From Stenotrophomonas koreensis (GTDB taxonomy: Bacteria; Pseudomonadota; Gammaproteobacteria; Xanthomonadales; Xanthomonadaceae): a stretch of DNA of 64,000 bases. This document shows, in pieces, positions 54,240 to 63,094 of the stretch. Below the pieces are notes generated by a model that was given only the letters and a program-made list of their open reading frames with translations, did not search any database and was not told the DNA's origin. The translations under genes and the position numbers were made by a program. The stretch is from the NCBI RefSeq assembly GCF_001431525.1, contig NZ_LDJH01000002.1:1-64000 (forward strand). Reading direction: 5' to 3'. The number at the start of each line of letters is the position of its first letter. Position 1 is the first letter of the stretch.

Positions 54240-56156
54240 ATGCGGGTAAAAACGTCTGGCGAACTGTCAATTGGCTGCTTGTGTCTTATTGCCTTGATTT
54301 TGATTTTTTTTTGGTGTGGGCTTTATGGCGGTTATATTTTTGATGACTACCCCAACCTGGTGGATGATGCCAGCTGGCGCCTGCAGCAGTGGAGTCTTGC
54401 AGGCCTCTGGCAAGTGCTGGCCGGAGGTATCGCCAGTGCCACCGGTCGGCCATTGGCCATGCTCAGTTTTGCCCTCAACCATTTACTCGGTGCGGCAGAT
54501 GCCTGGGGCTTGAAACTGGGCAATGTTTTACTGCATGCACTCAATACCTGCCTGGCCGCCTTGTTGTTGCGTCAGTTGATAGTGCTTTCCAGGGAGTCGG
54601 CGCGTATCGGGCCATGGTGGGTTGCGCTAATTGCAGCCGCTGTCTGGGCGTTGCATCCGTTACAGGTTTCTTCTGTGCTGTATGTTGTGCAGCGTATGGA
54701 GGTTGGGGCAGTCACGGGTGTATTGCTCGGACTTCTGGCCTATCTTCGCGCACGCGATGCCATGTGCGCTGGGCAGCGGTTTTGGCCTTGGTACTTGTTG
54801 GTGATTGCCTCAGGCTTGTTTGGCTTGGGCTTCAAGGAGACGGCAGTGTTGCTGCCGTTGTATGCACTCTGGCTGGAAATCCTGCTGCTGCATTTCAAAG
54901 GACGGGCCGGCAAGTCAATAGGTTGGCTGTATGGCCTGTATGCAGCCGGTACTCTGTTGGCGGTTGTTGTTTATTGTTTCTGGATGCTGCCGCAGTACGC
55001 TGGTGTGGAGCGCTTTACCGGCAGAAATTTTGGAACCATAGAGCGTTTGCTCAGTCAAGGTCCGGTATTGGTCATGTACCTGCAGCAGGCCCTGACTGCC
55101 TGGCCTGAGCTGCTGCGGTTTTATTATGACGACTACCCGATTTCTTCTGGTCTGCTGGCTCCCTCGATGACCTTGTGGTCATGGCTGGGTTTGTTGGTGC
55201 TGGCACTTTCTGCCGCCCTTTTGCGCCGTCGTTTGCCGTTGTATTCCTTGGGGATTGCTTGGTTTTTCAGTGCCCATGTGTTGACCAGCAACATTTTTCC
55301 GCTGGAGTTGGCATTCGAACATCGTAACTATTTTGCTTTGTTGGGCTTGGTGTTGTCGGCCGTGGCGTTGGCACTTGCAGCCGGACGCCGGCTGACTGTT
55401 GGTGCTGGCCCGGCCTTGGCATTGGTGCTTTTGGCTTATGTCGGCACGATGGGTTGGGTACAAGTGGCCACCTGGGCTGATCCTGGTCGTCTGGCTCTTA
55501 CCCTGTCCAATCGTGCGCCTGATTCGGAGCGTGCCACCTATGCCTTGGGCCGTCACTTTTACGGTCTGTCTGGCGGTGATGCTGAAAATCCTCTGTGGTC
55601 AATGGCGCGCGCCGAATTCGTTCATGCCGCAGCGCTACCGCAAAGCTCACCCTTGGCGGAACAGGCGGTCTTGATCATGGACGCCAAGGCGGGGCGTGCG
55701 GACGATGTGGCTATCTGGGATAGTCTCACTGCGAAGCTGCAACGGCGGGAGATGGATGCCCAGATGCTCGGCGCAGTGGAGGGTGTTGTGCAATGCCGTA
55801 CCAGTGGCGCCTGCCGTTTCAGTGATGACGCGCGTCTGCAGCAGGTATTGCTTGTGGCATTGCAAAAGAATCCTGATTCCTCGCGCCTGCATGCCCGTTA
55901 TGCTGAGTTCGCCTTCAGTGTGATGGGCGATGATGCGTTGGCAAGAAATCTGCTTCATGAAGCGATACGGCTGGATCCTGAGCAGCCGGTTTTTCATCTG
56001 CTCCTGGCCAGGATATTGATTGCCGCAGATGATGCTTCGGAAGAATTGGTTGGGCAGGAGTTGAATACAGCCCTGCAGAGTGCGCAACAGCTTGACGTTC
56101 ATGGTGAACATGCTGAGGAAATACGGCGTTTGAGGTCGGCTGCAGTGTCCAATTAA
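54240..56156 (+). CDS. GT-C-type membrane glycosyltransferase with C-terminal TPR-like region, candidate pilin glycosyltransferase
   Basis: A 638-residue protein with about eleven to twelve membrane helices in the first 420 residues and a soluble helical tail (about 430-630) with TPR-like ASLH/ALARNLLHEAIRLDPEQP spacing. The first periplasmic loop has an acidic pair D35-D36 (GYIFDDYPNLVDD), as in GT-C enzymes. GRPLAMLSFALNHLLG, HPLQVSSVLYVVQRME and GFKETAVLLPLY are motifs of bacterial TMTC/DUF1736-like lipid-sugar transferases. It sits between two pilin genes, where P. aeruginosa places TfpO/TfpW, so pilin glycosylation is the leading guess. G+C is clearly lower than in flanking genes, a sign of transfer. 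Neither donor nor acceptor is shown by sequence. Confidence 0.75.
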   Translation: MRVKTSGELSIGCLCLIALILIFFWCGLYGGYIFDDYPNLVDDASWRLQQWSLAGLWQVLAGGIASATGRPLAMLSFALNHLLGAADAWGLKLGNVLLHALNTCLAALLLRQLIVLSRESARIGPWWVALIAAAVWALHPLQVSSVLYVVQRMEVGAVTGVLLGLLAYLRARDAMCAGQRFWPWYLLVIASGLFGLGFKETAVLLPLYALWLEILLLHFKGRAGKSIGWLYGLYAAGTLLAVVVYCFWMLPQYAGVERFTGRNFGTIERLLSQGPVLVMYLQQALTAWPELLRFYYDDYPISSGLLAPSMTLWSWLGLLVLALSAALLRRRLPLYSLGIAWFFSAHVLTSNIFPLELAFEHRNYFALLGLVLSAVALALAAGRRLTVGAGPALALVLLAYVGTMGWVQVATWADPGRLALTLSNRAPDSERATYALGRHFYGLSGGDAENPLWSMARAEFVHAAALPQSSPLAEQAVLIMDAKAGRADDVAIWDSLTAKLQRREMDAQMLGAVEGVVQCRTSGACRFSDDARLQQVLLVALQKNPDSSRLHARYAEFAFSVMGDDALARNLLHEAIRLDPEQPVFHLLLARILIAADDASEELVGQELNTALQSAQQLDVHGEHAEEIRRLRSAAVSN

Positions 56157-56168
56157 CGAGGGGGCGTT

Positions 56169-56585
56169 ATGAGGCAGAAGGGGTTCACTTTGATTGAGTT
56201 GATGGTGACGGTGGCAATCATCGCGGTGCTTTCCGCCATTGCCTTGCCGGCCTATCAGGATTACGTAGTGCGCGCGCAAGTGGCTGAAGGAATTAATCTT
56301 TCCAATGGTGCGCGGATAGCCATTGCTGTTTATTATGGTGACAACGGTGAATTTCCGGCTGATAACGCAACAGCTGGCTTGGCACCGCCAGGGTCTATTG
56401 TCGGCAACTATACTGAGTCCGTAACAATTGATGGTGCTGGCAATATCAGTGTTCTGTTTGGTGGCCGAGCCAATGCCAAGTTGCAAGGAAAAACTTTGAG
56501 TGTCAGGGCAACTGACAATGGTGGAAGCCTTCGTTGGAGTTGTGGGGGGCTGGATTCAAGGTATGTGCCTTCGATTTGTCGCTGA
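56169..56585 (+). CDS. Second type IV pilin (alternative PilA)
   Basis: A 138-residue type IVa prepilin, processed after Gly5 ([32 protein letters not shown]). Glu5 of the mature protein is kept. The D-region Cys pair is WSCGG...YVPSICR. Helix and end motif closely match the pilin at 53740, while the middle differs strongly, as for paralogous or allelic pilins. GAGGGGG lies upstream. It is 12 bases after the GT-C gene and probably co-transcribed with it. The 179 bases after it are AT-rich and hold nothing recognisable. Confidence 0.92.
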   Translation: MRQKGFTLIELMVTVAIIAVLSAIALPAYQDYVVRAQVAEGINLSNGARIAIAVYYGDNGEFPADNATAGLAPPGSIVGNYTESVTIDGAGNISVLFGGRANAKLQGKTLSVRATDNGGSLRWSCGGLDSRYVPSICR

Positions 56586-56764
56586 TCCTTCGGTGTAGAT
56601 TGCTTTTATTGATTGTTCTTTCGACTTTTCAGGTCTATTCGTTTCTGATTGAATTGTTGGATTTTTCGATCGATTCAATTTTTCACTTTGGGTTATTTTT
56701 CGTGGTATTGGGGTCTGGTTTTTACTTTCAGGGCCGTGTCTGCCGGAAAAGTTGATTGGAAGAT

Positions 56765-57877
56765 ATGAAGGTTTTCTTGGCTGCTACCTCGTACCCGGCT
56801 GATGACGCCGACTGGAAGGGCCTGTTCATCCGCAGGATGCTTGAAGGCCTGGACCGCAGGCCGGAACTGGCGCTGCAGGCCTGGTGCCCGCCCGGTCCGC
56901 GGCCTGCGGGCGTCAGCCCGGCACTGCAGGGCGACGATGGCGCATGGCTGGCCGCGCTGGCCGGGCGCGGCGGTATAGCCCACCTGCTGCGCCGGCAGCC
57001 CTTGCGCGGCGTTCTGGCCGGGCTGTCGCTGGTGCGGCGGCTGCGTCGGGCGCTGCGTGCCAGCGATGCCGAGGTCTTCCACATCAACTGGCTGCAGAAC
57101 GCGCTGGCCTTGCCCAATGACGGCCGCCCGGCGCTGGTCACGGCGCTGGGCACGGACATGCAGTTGCTGCGCGTGCCGGGCGTGGTCGCTCTACTGCGCC
57201 GGCGTTTTGCGCGCCGGGCGGTGGTGCTGTGCCCGAATGCGGACTGGATGGTGCCGGTACTGGAGTCGGCCTTCGGCGACGTAGCGCGCGTTCACTGCAT
57301 TGCCTTCGGCATCGACCGTGCCTGGTACGAGGCGCCGCGTACGCCCAGCGCGCCGGCGCGCTGGCTGTGCGTGTCGCGGCTCACCGCGGTCAAGCTGGGG
57401 CCTTTGTTCGAATGGGCGGCGCCGCTGTTCACCGACGGCAACCGCGAGCTGCACCTGATCGGGCCCCGCCAGGAAAGTGACCTGGTCATCCCGGACTGGG
57501 TGCATTTTCATGGCCCGGCCACGCCGGAACAATTGTGCGCGCAGTGGTTTCCACAGGCTGCCGGGCTGCTGTCGCTGAGTACGCATCCGGAAGGTCGCCC
57601 ACAGGTGATGCTCGAAGCGATGGCGGCCGGATTGCCGATTCTGGCCTCGCGCCTGCCGGCCCACGAGGACCTGATTGCGCACGGTGGCACCGGCTGGATC
57701 TGCGATGATGCGGCCGGGTTGGCCGACGGCATCCGCTGGATCGAAGACATGCAGCACAACCACGACATCGGGACGCATGCGCGTCAGGTCGCGCGGGCGC
57801 GCTTCGGCGACTGGGATGACTGCGCCTGTCGCTACGCCGCGCAGTACGCACGGCTGCTGCAGGAGCGGCGCCAATGA
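56765..57877 (+). CDS. GT4-like glycosyltransferase
   Basis: A 370-residue GT-B glycosyltransferase. The N-terminal half starts MKVFLAATSYPADDADWKG, and FHINWLQNALA and TALGTDMQLLRVPG follow. The donor half has WLCVSRLTAVKLGPLFEWA and the E-x7-E type motif in STHPEGRPQVMLEAMAAGLPILAS. It likely acts in the cytoplasm on a lipid-linked or nucleotide-sugar pathway for a surface glycan. The ATG at 56765 is favoured; a TTG nine bases earlier is possible. Its stop overlaps the epimerase start by four bases. Base composition returns to host-like GC here. Confidence 0.88.
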   Translation: MKVFLAATSYPADDADWKGLFIRRMLEGLDRRPELALQAWCPPGPRPAGVSPALQGDDGAWLAALAGRGGIAHLLRRQPLRGVLAGLSLVRRLRRALRASDAEVFHINWLQNALALPNDGRPALVTALGTDMQLLRVPGVVALLRRRFARRAVVLCPNADWMVPVLESAFGDVARVHCIAFGIDRAWYEAPRTPSAPARWLCVSRLTAVKLGPLFEWAAPLFTDGNRELHLIGPRQESDLVIPDWVHFHGPATPEQLCAQWFPQAAGLLSLSTHPEGRPQVMLEAMAAGLPILASRLPAHEDLIAHGGTGWICDDAAGLADGIRWIEDMQHNHDIGTHARQVARARFGDWDDCACRYAAQYARLLQERRQ

Positions 57878-58788
57878 GCCGGCCAGTACTGGTGCTGGGC
57901 GCGTCTGGCTTCATCGGCCGCCAGCTGGTCGAACGCCTGGCCGGCGAGGGTTTTCCGGTACTGGCAGCGACCCGCCAGTCCTGTGGCTTCGACAGCGACC
58001 AGGTCGAGAACGTTGTTGCCCCGTTCGTCGAGGCGGCCACGTTCTCGGCATTGCTTGAGCGCTGCGGGGCGGTCGTCCACGCTGCCTCGTCGACGACGCC
58101 GGGCAGTAGTACGGCCACGCCGCAGCTGGACGGCAACCTGCGGACCACGCTGGCCCTGCTCGAGGCCCTGCAGGCTGCGCCCGGGCGGCGCCTGCTCTAC
58201 CTTTCCTCTGCGGGCACCTTGTATGGCGACCGCGATACGCCCGCACAGGAAACCGATCCGTTGCGGCCGCGCTCCTACCATGGCGCCGGCAAGGCAGCGG
58301 CCGAACAGTTCCTGCACGCCTGGGCGGCCCAGTACGACGGGACCGCGGTCGTGCTGCGGCCCTCCAACGTGTACGGCCCCGGGCAGACTGCGCGGCAGGG
58401 TTTTGCGATCGTGCCGACCGCGATGGATTGCGCAGCCACCGGGCGGACGCTGGAGATCTGGGGAGATGGCACCCAGCTGCGCGACTACCTGCATGTTGCC
58501 GATCTGGTTGCGATGTGCCTGCATGCACTGCAGGCGCCATTGCCGTCCGGTTGCCATGTCTTCAACGCGGCCAGCGGCCAGGCAGTCACCCTCAAGACGC
58601 TGCTGGAAAGGATCGAACGGGTCAGTGGCCGGGCCATCCAGCGGCGTTATGTCCAGCCACGCATCGCCGATGTCGGCAAGGTGTTGATCAACCCGCAGGC
58701 GGCCCGGCAGGCCTTCGGCTGGGAAGCACGGACCGACCTCGACACCGGCCTGGCCCAGACATGGCAGTGGCACCAGACGCAGGCATGA
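57874..58788 (+). CDS. NAD-dependent epimerase/dehydratase with atypical active site
   Basis: A 304-residue extended SDR protein of the nucleotide-sugar epimerase type. The Rossmann motif GASGFIG is at 9-15, with LYLSSAGTLYG (Ser) and RPSNVYGPGQ following. The expected Tyr-x3-Lys is altered: the segment reads R-S-Y135-H136-G-A-G-K140, so His occupies the catalytic Tyr position and Tyr is one residue early. Activity may be changed. It overlaps the preceding and following glycosyltransferase genes by four bases each, so the three form a tight operon. Confidence 0.88.
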   Translation: MSRPVLVLGASGFIGRQLVERLAGEGFPVLAATRQSCGFDSDQVENVVAPFVEAATFSALLERCGAVVHAASSTTPGSSTATPQLDGNLRTTLALLEALQAAPGRRLLYLSSAGTLYGDRDTPAQETDPLRPRSYHGAGKAAAEQFLHAWAAQYDGTAVVLRPSNVYGPGQTARQGFAIVPTAMDCAATGRTLEIWGDGTQLRDYLHVADLVAMCLHALQAPLPSGCHVFNAASGQAVTLKTLLERIERVSGRAIQRRYVQPRIADVGKVLINPQAARQAFGWEARTDLDTGLAQTWQWHQTQA

Positions 58789-59792
58789 GCACCCGGATCT
58801 GCGTTTGCATCGCCAACTACAATGGTGCCGGCCTGCTGCGCGACTGCCTGGACTCGGTGTTTTCCCAGCAGGTGGCGGCCGAGGTAGAGATCATCGTGCA
58901 TGACGATGCCTCCACCGATACCTCGCTGCAGTTGTTGCGCAGCGAATATCCGTCGGTACGGCTGATCGCCTCGGACAGCAACGTCGGCTTCTGCATTTCC
59001 AACAACCGCATGGCCGAAGCGGCCACGGGTGACTACCTGCTGCTGCTCAACAATGATGCCGCGCTGCAACCGGGGGCGCTGGCGGCACTGCTGGCCGAGC
59101 AGCAGCGGATCGCCGCAGCGTGCATCCTCACTTTGCCCCAGTACGACTGGGAAAGTGGTGTACTGGTCGACCGTGGCTGCCTGCTCGATCCGTTCTACAA
59201 CCCGGTGCCCAATCTGTCGCTGGACCGTCACGACGTTGCCTATGTGATCGGTGCCTGTCTGTGGATCCCGCGGACCGTGTGGCAGGAACTGGGAGGCTTC
59301 CCTGCAGCGTTCGGCTCGATTGCCGAGGACCTCTACCTCTGCGCTGCGGCGCGCCTGCGCGGCCAAGCAGTGCGCTGCGTCGATGCCAGTGGCTACCGTC
59401 ACCGCCAAGGGGCAAGCTTTGGCGGCAATCGTGCCGATGGTGGCTTGCGGACCACATATCGACGGCGCGCCTTGAGCGAACGCAACAAGACGTGGGCGAT
59501 GTTGGCTTGCACCCCGGGATGGGTAGTCTGGCCGCTGCTAGTGCTGCATCTGACACTGTTGCTTGCGGAAGGCGCAATCGTCTCTCTGGTGCAGATGGAT
59601 GCGCGCCTCTGGCAGGAGGTGTACCGCCCGATCGTTCCGAGCTTGCTTGTCCCAAATGCGCAGTGGAAGGGGTTGCGGATACGCCTGCAGGCGAGCAGGC
59701 GCACGACCCAGCGTCGCTGGTGGCGTGTCTTCATCTTGACGCCTCGCAAGCTCACGCTGCTGTGGCGTTACGGCATGCCCACGCTGCGCTGA
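58785..59792 (+). CDS. GT2-family glycosyltransferase
   Basis: A 335-residue GT-A glycosyltransferase, rhamnosyltransferase-like. It has ICVCIANYNGAGLLRDCLDSV at the start, HDDASTDTSLQLL, the metal/nucleotide region GDYLLLLNNDAALQPGAL and a central GGFPAAFGSIAEDLYLC acidic block. A hydrophobic segment near 246-275 suggests membrane association. The gene is the last of the plus-strand triplet and converges on a methyltransferase gene. The sugar is unknown. Confidence 0.9.
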   Translation: MSTRICVCIANYNGAGLLRDCLDSVFSQQVAAEVEIIVHDDASTDTSLQLLRSEYPSVRLIASDSNVGFCISNNRMAEAATGDYLLLLNNDAALQPGALAALLAEQQRIAAACILTLPQYDWESGVLVDRGCLLDPFYNPVPNLSLDRHDVAYVIGACLWIPRTVWQELGGFPAAFGSIAEDLYLCAAARLRGQAVRCVDASGYRHRQGASFGGNRADGGLRTTYRRRALSERNKTWAMLACTPGWVVWPLLVLHLTLLLAEGAIVSLVQMDARLWQEVYRPIVPSLLVPNAQWKGLRIRLQASRRTTQRRWWRVFILTPRKLTLLWRYGMPTLR

Positions 59793-59795
59793 GAC

Positions 59796-60572
59796 TCAGT
59801 CTGGCTTGCGGAACAGGAAGAACGGCTCGGCCGGGTTGACGCCTACTTCGCGTGGGTTTGCATCCGGCAGCAATTCTTCGTGTCGGCGCACCTGCGACTT
59901 GAACCCCGCATCGATGATGCGCTGGAAGATGTCGCGGCCGTACAGGCGTACGTGGTCTTCCTGGCCGTGTGCGTGCAGCCTTGCCTGGTCGCTGTCGATG
60001 CCGGGATCGGACCAGGTTTTGTGCAGCTTGCGGCTGTAGGGGGTCTGCAGGACTGCGTAGCCGCCCGGGGCGAGGATGCGGAACAGCTCGGACAGTGCCT
60101 TGCCGTCGTCGGCCACGTGCTCCAGCACGTGGTTGGCGATGACCAAGTCGATCGAACCGGAGGCGATGTCCATGTTCAGCATGTCCGTCCGTCGCACCTG
60201 CGGTGACTGTGGGTAGAGATCGCAGGCGGTGTAACTGGCCGGACCGGCCTCCTGCAGCCAGCGCGGCAACCGCTTCTCGGGCGCAAAGTGGAGGATGGAC
60301 TTACCCTTGATCCACTCCAGCAGGCCGCTGGCGCGCAGGTAGAGGAGCAGGTGGCGTTCGCGGTCATGGGCTCCGCAGCGCGGGCATTCGAAGTGGTCCA
60401 CGTCGCTACCGACGACCTCCAGCGCATGCATCAGTGGCGCCACTCCGCGCGAACCGTTGCGGTAGGGCATGAAGCGCCATATACGGTGGTCGCACAGCGC
60501 GCAATGGCGCCGGCCGCCGGGAATCCAGCCGGCAATGGCGTAGGACAGGATCTTGCGAAGTTGCAGGGCCAT
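59796..60572 (-). CDS. Class I SAM-dependent methyltransferase with Cys-rich N-terminus
   Basis: A 258-residue methyltransferase of the Methyltransf_11 type. ASYTACDLYPQSPQVRRTDM and IDLVIANHVLEHVADDGKALSELFRILAPGG supply the SAM-fold motifs. The N-terminus has two CxxC pairs (C24/C27 and C63/C66) that may bind zinc, seen in methyltransferases from glycan clusters. It probably modifies a sugar or glycan intermediate. It lies in a minus-strand group with a GT2 enzyme and a flippase. Confidence 0.88.
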   Translation of the reverse strand: MALQLRKILSYAIAGWIPGGRRHCALCDHRIWRFMPYRNGSRGVAPLMHALEVVGSDVDHFECPRCGAHDRERHLLLYLRASGLLEWIKGKSILHFAPEKRLPRWLQEAGPASYTACDLYPQSPQVRRTDMLNMDIASGSIDLVIANHVLEHVADDGKALSELFRILAPGGYAVLQTPYSRKLHKTWSDPGIDSDQARLHAHGQEDHVRLYGRDIFQRIIDAGFKSQVRRHEELLPDANPREVGVNPAEPFFLFRKPD

Positions 60573-60584
60573 GTGCTTTCCGGA

Positions 60585-61598
60585 TCAGTGACGATAGAGG
60601 ACGTTACGCCGGTACCCGGCAAATGGCAGTCGCGCGGCCAGCATTTTCGCCGACATCCGGGCGATGTTCCATGCCACCAAGCAGCTGGTGTGAAGGGTGC
60701 CATAGGGCGAGGCAGAGTAGACCCGCGTTGCCCATGAACGCAGAAGGGTCATGTCATGTATGCGCACTGCGCGGAAAAACACCCGGCGCAGGAAATCAGC
60801 CAGTCCACGAGCGTAGTCGCCATCACTGATGGCCTTGCGTTGAACGCTTTCGATTGCTTGCCAGTAGAGCTCGCGTACCTTTTCATTGCTGGCGGCCACC
60901 ATCGAACCGCTGTTGCCAGTACGGTAGGCAGCCAGTGGCTCGCCGATGTGGATCAGCGGGCCATGCCGGGCCAGTACCAAATGGATCTGGTAATCGATGT
61001 ATTCGTGTTTGATGGCCAGCAGGTGCGTGGCCAGCTCAGCGCGGTACAGCATCGTGCTGGTGTTGAGGCAGTTGCCGTGCCGCAGCAGGGCGGCAAGGTC
61101 GAGTACCGCATCGCCCAAGTCATTGAACAACCCGGTTGGCTGGTCATCCGCGCTGATCGTGCAGGCATTGCTGTACACCGCGGCATGGTCCGGATGCTGG
61201 CGCATCAGTGCGACCTGGCGCGCCAGCTTTCCCGGCAGCCAGTAGTCATCGCCGTCGAGCTGGGCGAATAAGCTGCCGCGTGCGACGCGTAGCAGACGCA
61301 GATAGTTTTGGTAGGCGCCGACGTTGTTGTCGGCGGTGATGATGCGGACCAGAGATGGAAATCGTTGCTGCATGGCAAGGGCGACCTGCAGACTGTCATC
61401 ATTCGAACAGTCTTCTCCCACCAGGACCTCGAACTCGAAATCCACCTGCTGGGAAACCGCGCTCTCGATGGTCCTGGCTAGAAAGGGGGCATGGTTGTAG
61501 GCCAGTATCAGCACGCTCACCACTGGCTTGGCCACCAGCTTCGTGGCGTCGGAGTGTTCGATCGTCCGAGCGATGGTGGAGGTTTCAGGCGTCGTCAC
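60585..61598 (-). CDS. GT2-family glycosyltransferase
   Basis: A 337-residue GT-A glycosyltransferase. VSVLILAYNHAPFLARTIESAV, FEVLVGEDCSNDDSL and the DxD region GSLFAQLDGDDYWLPGKL are clear. The start is a GTG at 61598 directly after the flippase stop (TGA-GTG), with GGGAG seven bases upstream. It is thus translationally coupled to the flippase gene. The donor and acceptor are unknown. Confidence 0.9.
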   Translation of the reverse strand: MTTPETSTIARTIEHSDATKLVAKPVVSVLILAYNHAPFLARTIESAVSQQVDFEFEVLVGEDCSNDDSLQVALAMQQRFPSLVRIITADNNVGAYQNYLRLLRVARGSLFAQLDGDDYWLPGKLARQVALMRQHPDHAAVYSNACTISADDQPTGLFNDLGDAVLDLAALLRHGNCLNTSTMLYRAELATHLLAIKHEYIDYQIHLVLARHGPLIHIGEPLAAYRTGNSGSMVAASNEKVRELYWQAIESVQRKAISDGDYARGLADFLRRVFFRAVRIHDMTLLRSWATRVYSASPYGTLHTSCLVAWNIARMSAKMLAARLPFAGYRRNVLYRH

Positions 61599-63035
61599 TC
61601 ACTTGCTCCCGCTGGTAGGAAAGACCAGGCCCTTGGCATCACGCCAGGCATTGGTTCGCATGCCGGCCATCAGGGCCAGGTAGGCCAGTCCGCCAAGCCC
61701 GCCGAGGACCATGAGTCTGGGCAGAGGGGCGGCTTCCCAGCCCTGAGACAGGACCGCAACCGCGCCGATGATGATGGTGGAGCAGAGAATCGGTGGGTAG
61801 GCATCACGCAACTGGGCCAGCATGCCATAGCCAAGTAGTTGCCTGGAGTAGTACACATTAATCCACAGCCCCAGCAGGGAATGGGTCAGTTGGGAACAGG
61901 CCAGGCCAAGTACGCCGTACTGCAGGCCGACCAGCATGAAGATGATGCCGGTGGCCTTCTTGACCAGCTCGAGACGGAACATCAGCCGTGCATGGCCCTG
62001 GGCCATCAGCGTGTGCAGGTTGATCATGTGCAGTGGATGGAGCAAGCCGGCCAAGGCCAGTACCTGCAGCAACGGAACCGCCGGTCCCCATTGCGGGCCG
62101 TAGAGCAGGGCAACGATCGGCTCGGCCAAGGCTGCCAGTGCCAGCATTGCCGGAGCGTAGCCGAGCATCATCACCCTGATCGAGAACTGCATGCCACGGC
62201 GCAGTAGCTGCTGGTTGTTTTGTGCCCGCGAAAACAGGGGCAGGGCCACGCGTGCGACCAAGCTGTTCATCAGCGAGGCTGGCAACTGCCGGGTGTTCTC
62301 TGCGAAAGCGTAGTGCCCCAGCGGCACCGACCCCAGCCCCTTGCCGATCAGCAGGGTGTACAGGCGGATGTAAACCGTCTCCATCAACTGCGATGCCAGA
62401 TGGTAGCCGCCGAAGCTGCCGAGCTTGCGTACGGATGACCAGCGGAATACCCGCGTGGGGCGCCAGGGGTGAAGGCACCAGAGCAGTAGGGTCGTTATTG
62501 CGGCCATGCTGACAATCTGTGTGGCAAGGGCCCAGATGCCCGCACCCTGCAATGCCAAGGTGATGGCTATGGCGCCCGATGCGATGGCACCGATCCCTCC
62601 GGCAATTGCCTGGGTCCGGAAGTCGAGCTTCTTGGTGAGCAGTGCGAAGTGGATCGAGCCGCAGGCACCGGCCAGCACCGCAACGGCAACGAGAACGGCG
62701 AACATCGTCAGCCGAGGTTCGTTGAAGAACATCGCCAGTGCTGGGCCAAGGCAGGCCAGCGCAACTGCGAGCGCGATACCGAGGGCGAGATTGCACCAGA
62801 ACACGGTAGACTCATCGGCATGATCGGTGTCCTGGCGCTGGGTAAGGGCAGTCGAGAACCCACCATCGGCCAGCACTCCGGCCAGCGCCACGAAGACCGC
62901 GAGCATGGCCGCCACGCCAAAATCGGCCGGGGACAGCAGGCGGGCGAGCACCAGCGTGGCGGCGAACTGGAAGCCTTGGCGGGAAAGGGCATCGCCAGCG
63001 CTCCACAATGACGCACGCAGGGCCTGGCGCTTCAT
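61599..63035 (-). CDS. Wzx-like polysaccharide flippase (lipopolysaccharide biosynthesis protein)
   Basis: A 478-residue membrane protein with about twelve to fourteen helices, of the polysaccharide transport (MOP/WzxC) family. SADFGVAAMLAVFVALAGVLADGGF-type sequence near the N-terminus and GHYAFAENTRQLP, LLYGPQWGPAVPLLQVLAL are characteristic. It would flip lipid-linked oligosaccharide across the inner membrane. It heads a minus-strand operon with a GT2 enzyme and a methyltransferase. It is divergent from the FkbM gene. Confidence 0.92.
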   Translation of the reverse strand: MKRQALRASLWSAGDALSRQGFQFAATLVLARLLSPADFGVAAMLAVFVALAGVLADGGFSTALTQRQDTDHADESTVFWCNLALGIALAVALACLGPALAMFFNEPRLTMFAVLVAVAVLAGACGSIHFALLTKKLDFRTQAIAGGIGAIASGAIAITLALQGAGIWALATQIVSMAAITTLLLWCLHPWRPTRVFRWSSVRKLGSFGGYHLASQLMETVYIRLYTLLIGKGLGSVPLGHYAFAENTRQLPASLMNSLVARVALPLFSRAQNNQQLLRRGMQFSIRVMMLGYAPAMLALAALAEPIVALLYGPQWGPAVPLLQVLALAGLLHPLHMINLHTLMAQGHARLMFRLELVKKATGIIFMLVGLQYGVLGLACSQLTHSLLGLWINVYYSRQLLGYGMLAQLRDAYPPILCSTIIIGAVAVLSQGWEAAPLPRLMVLGGLGGLAYLALMAGMRTNAWRDAKGLVFPTSGSK

Positions 63036-63094
63036 CTCAACACCATCCCTTCACGATGACAGATCGTACCCCGAAGACTACAAGTGGAAACCGC

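Noticed and set aside
56534-56755. A 73-codon frame after the second pilin
   Set aside because: It overlaps the pilin end in another frame, has no ribosome-binding site, and its hydrophobic translation reflects AT-rich DNA.
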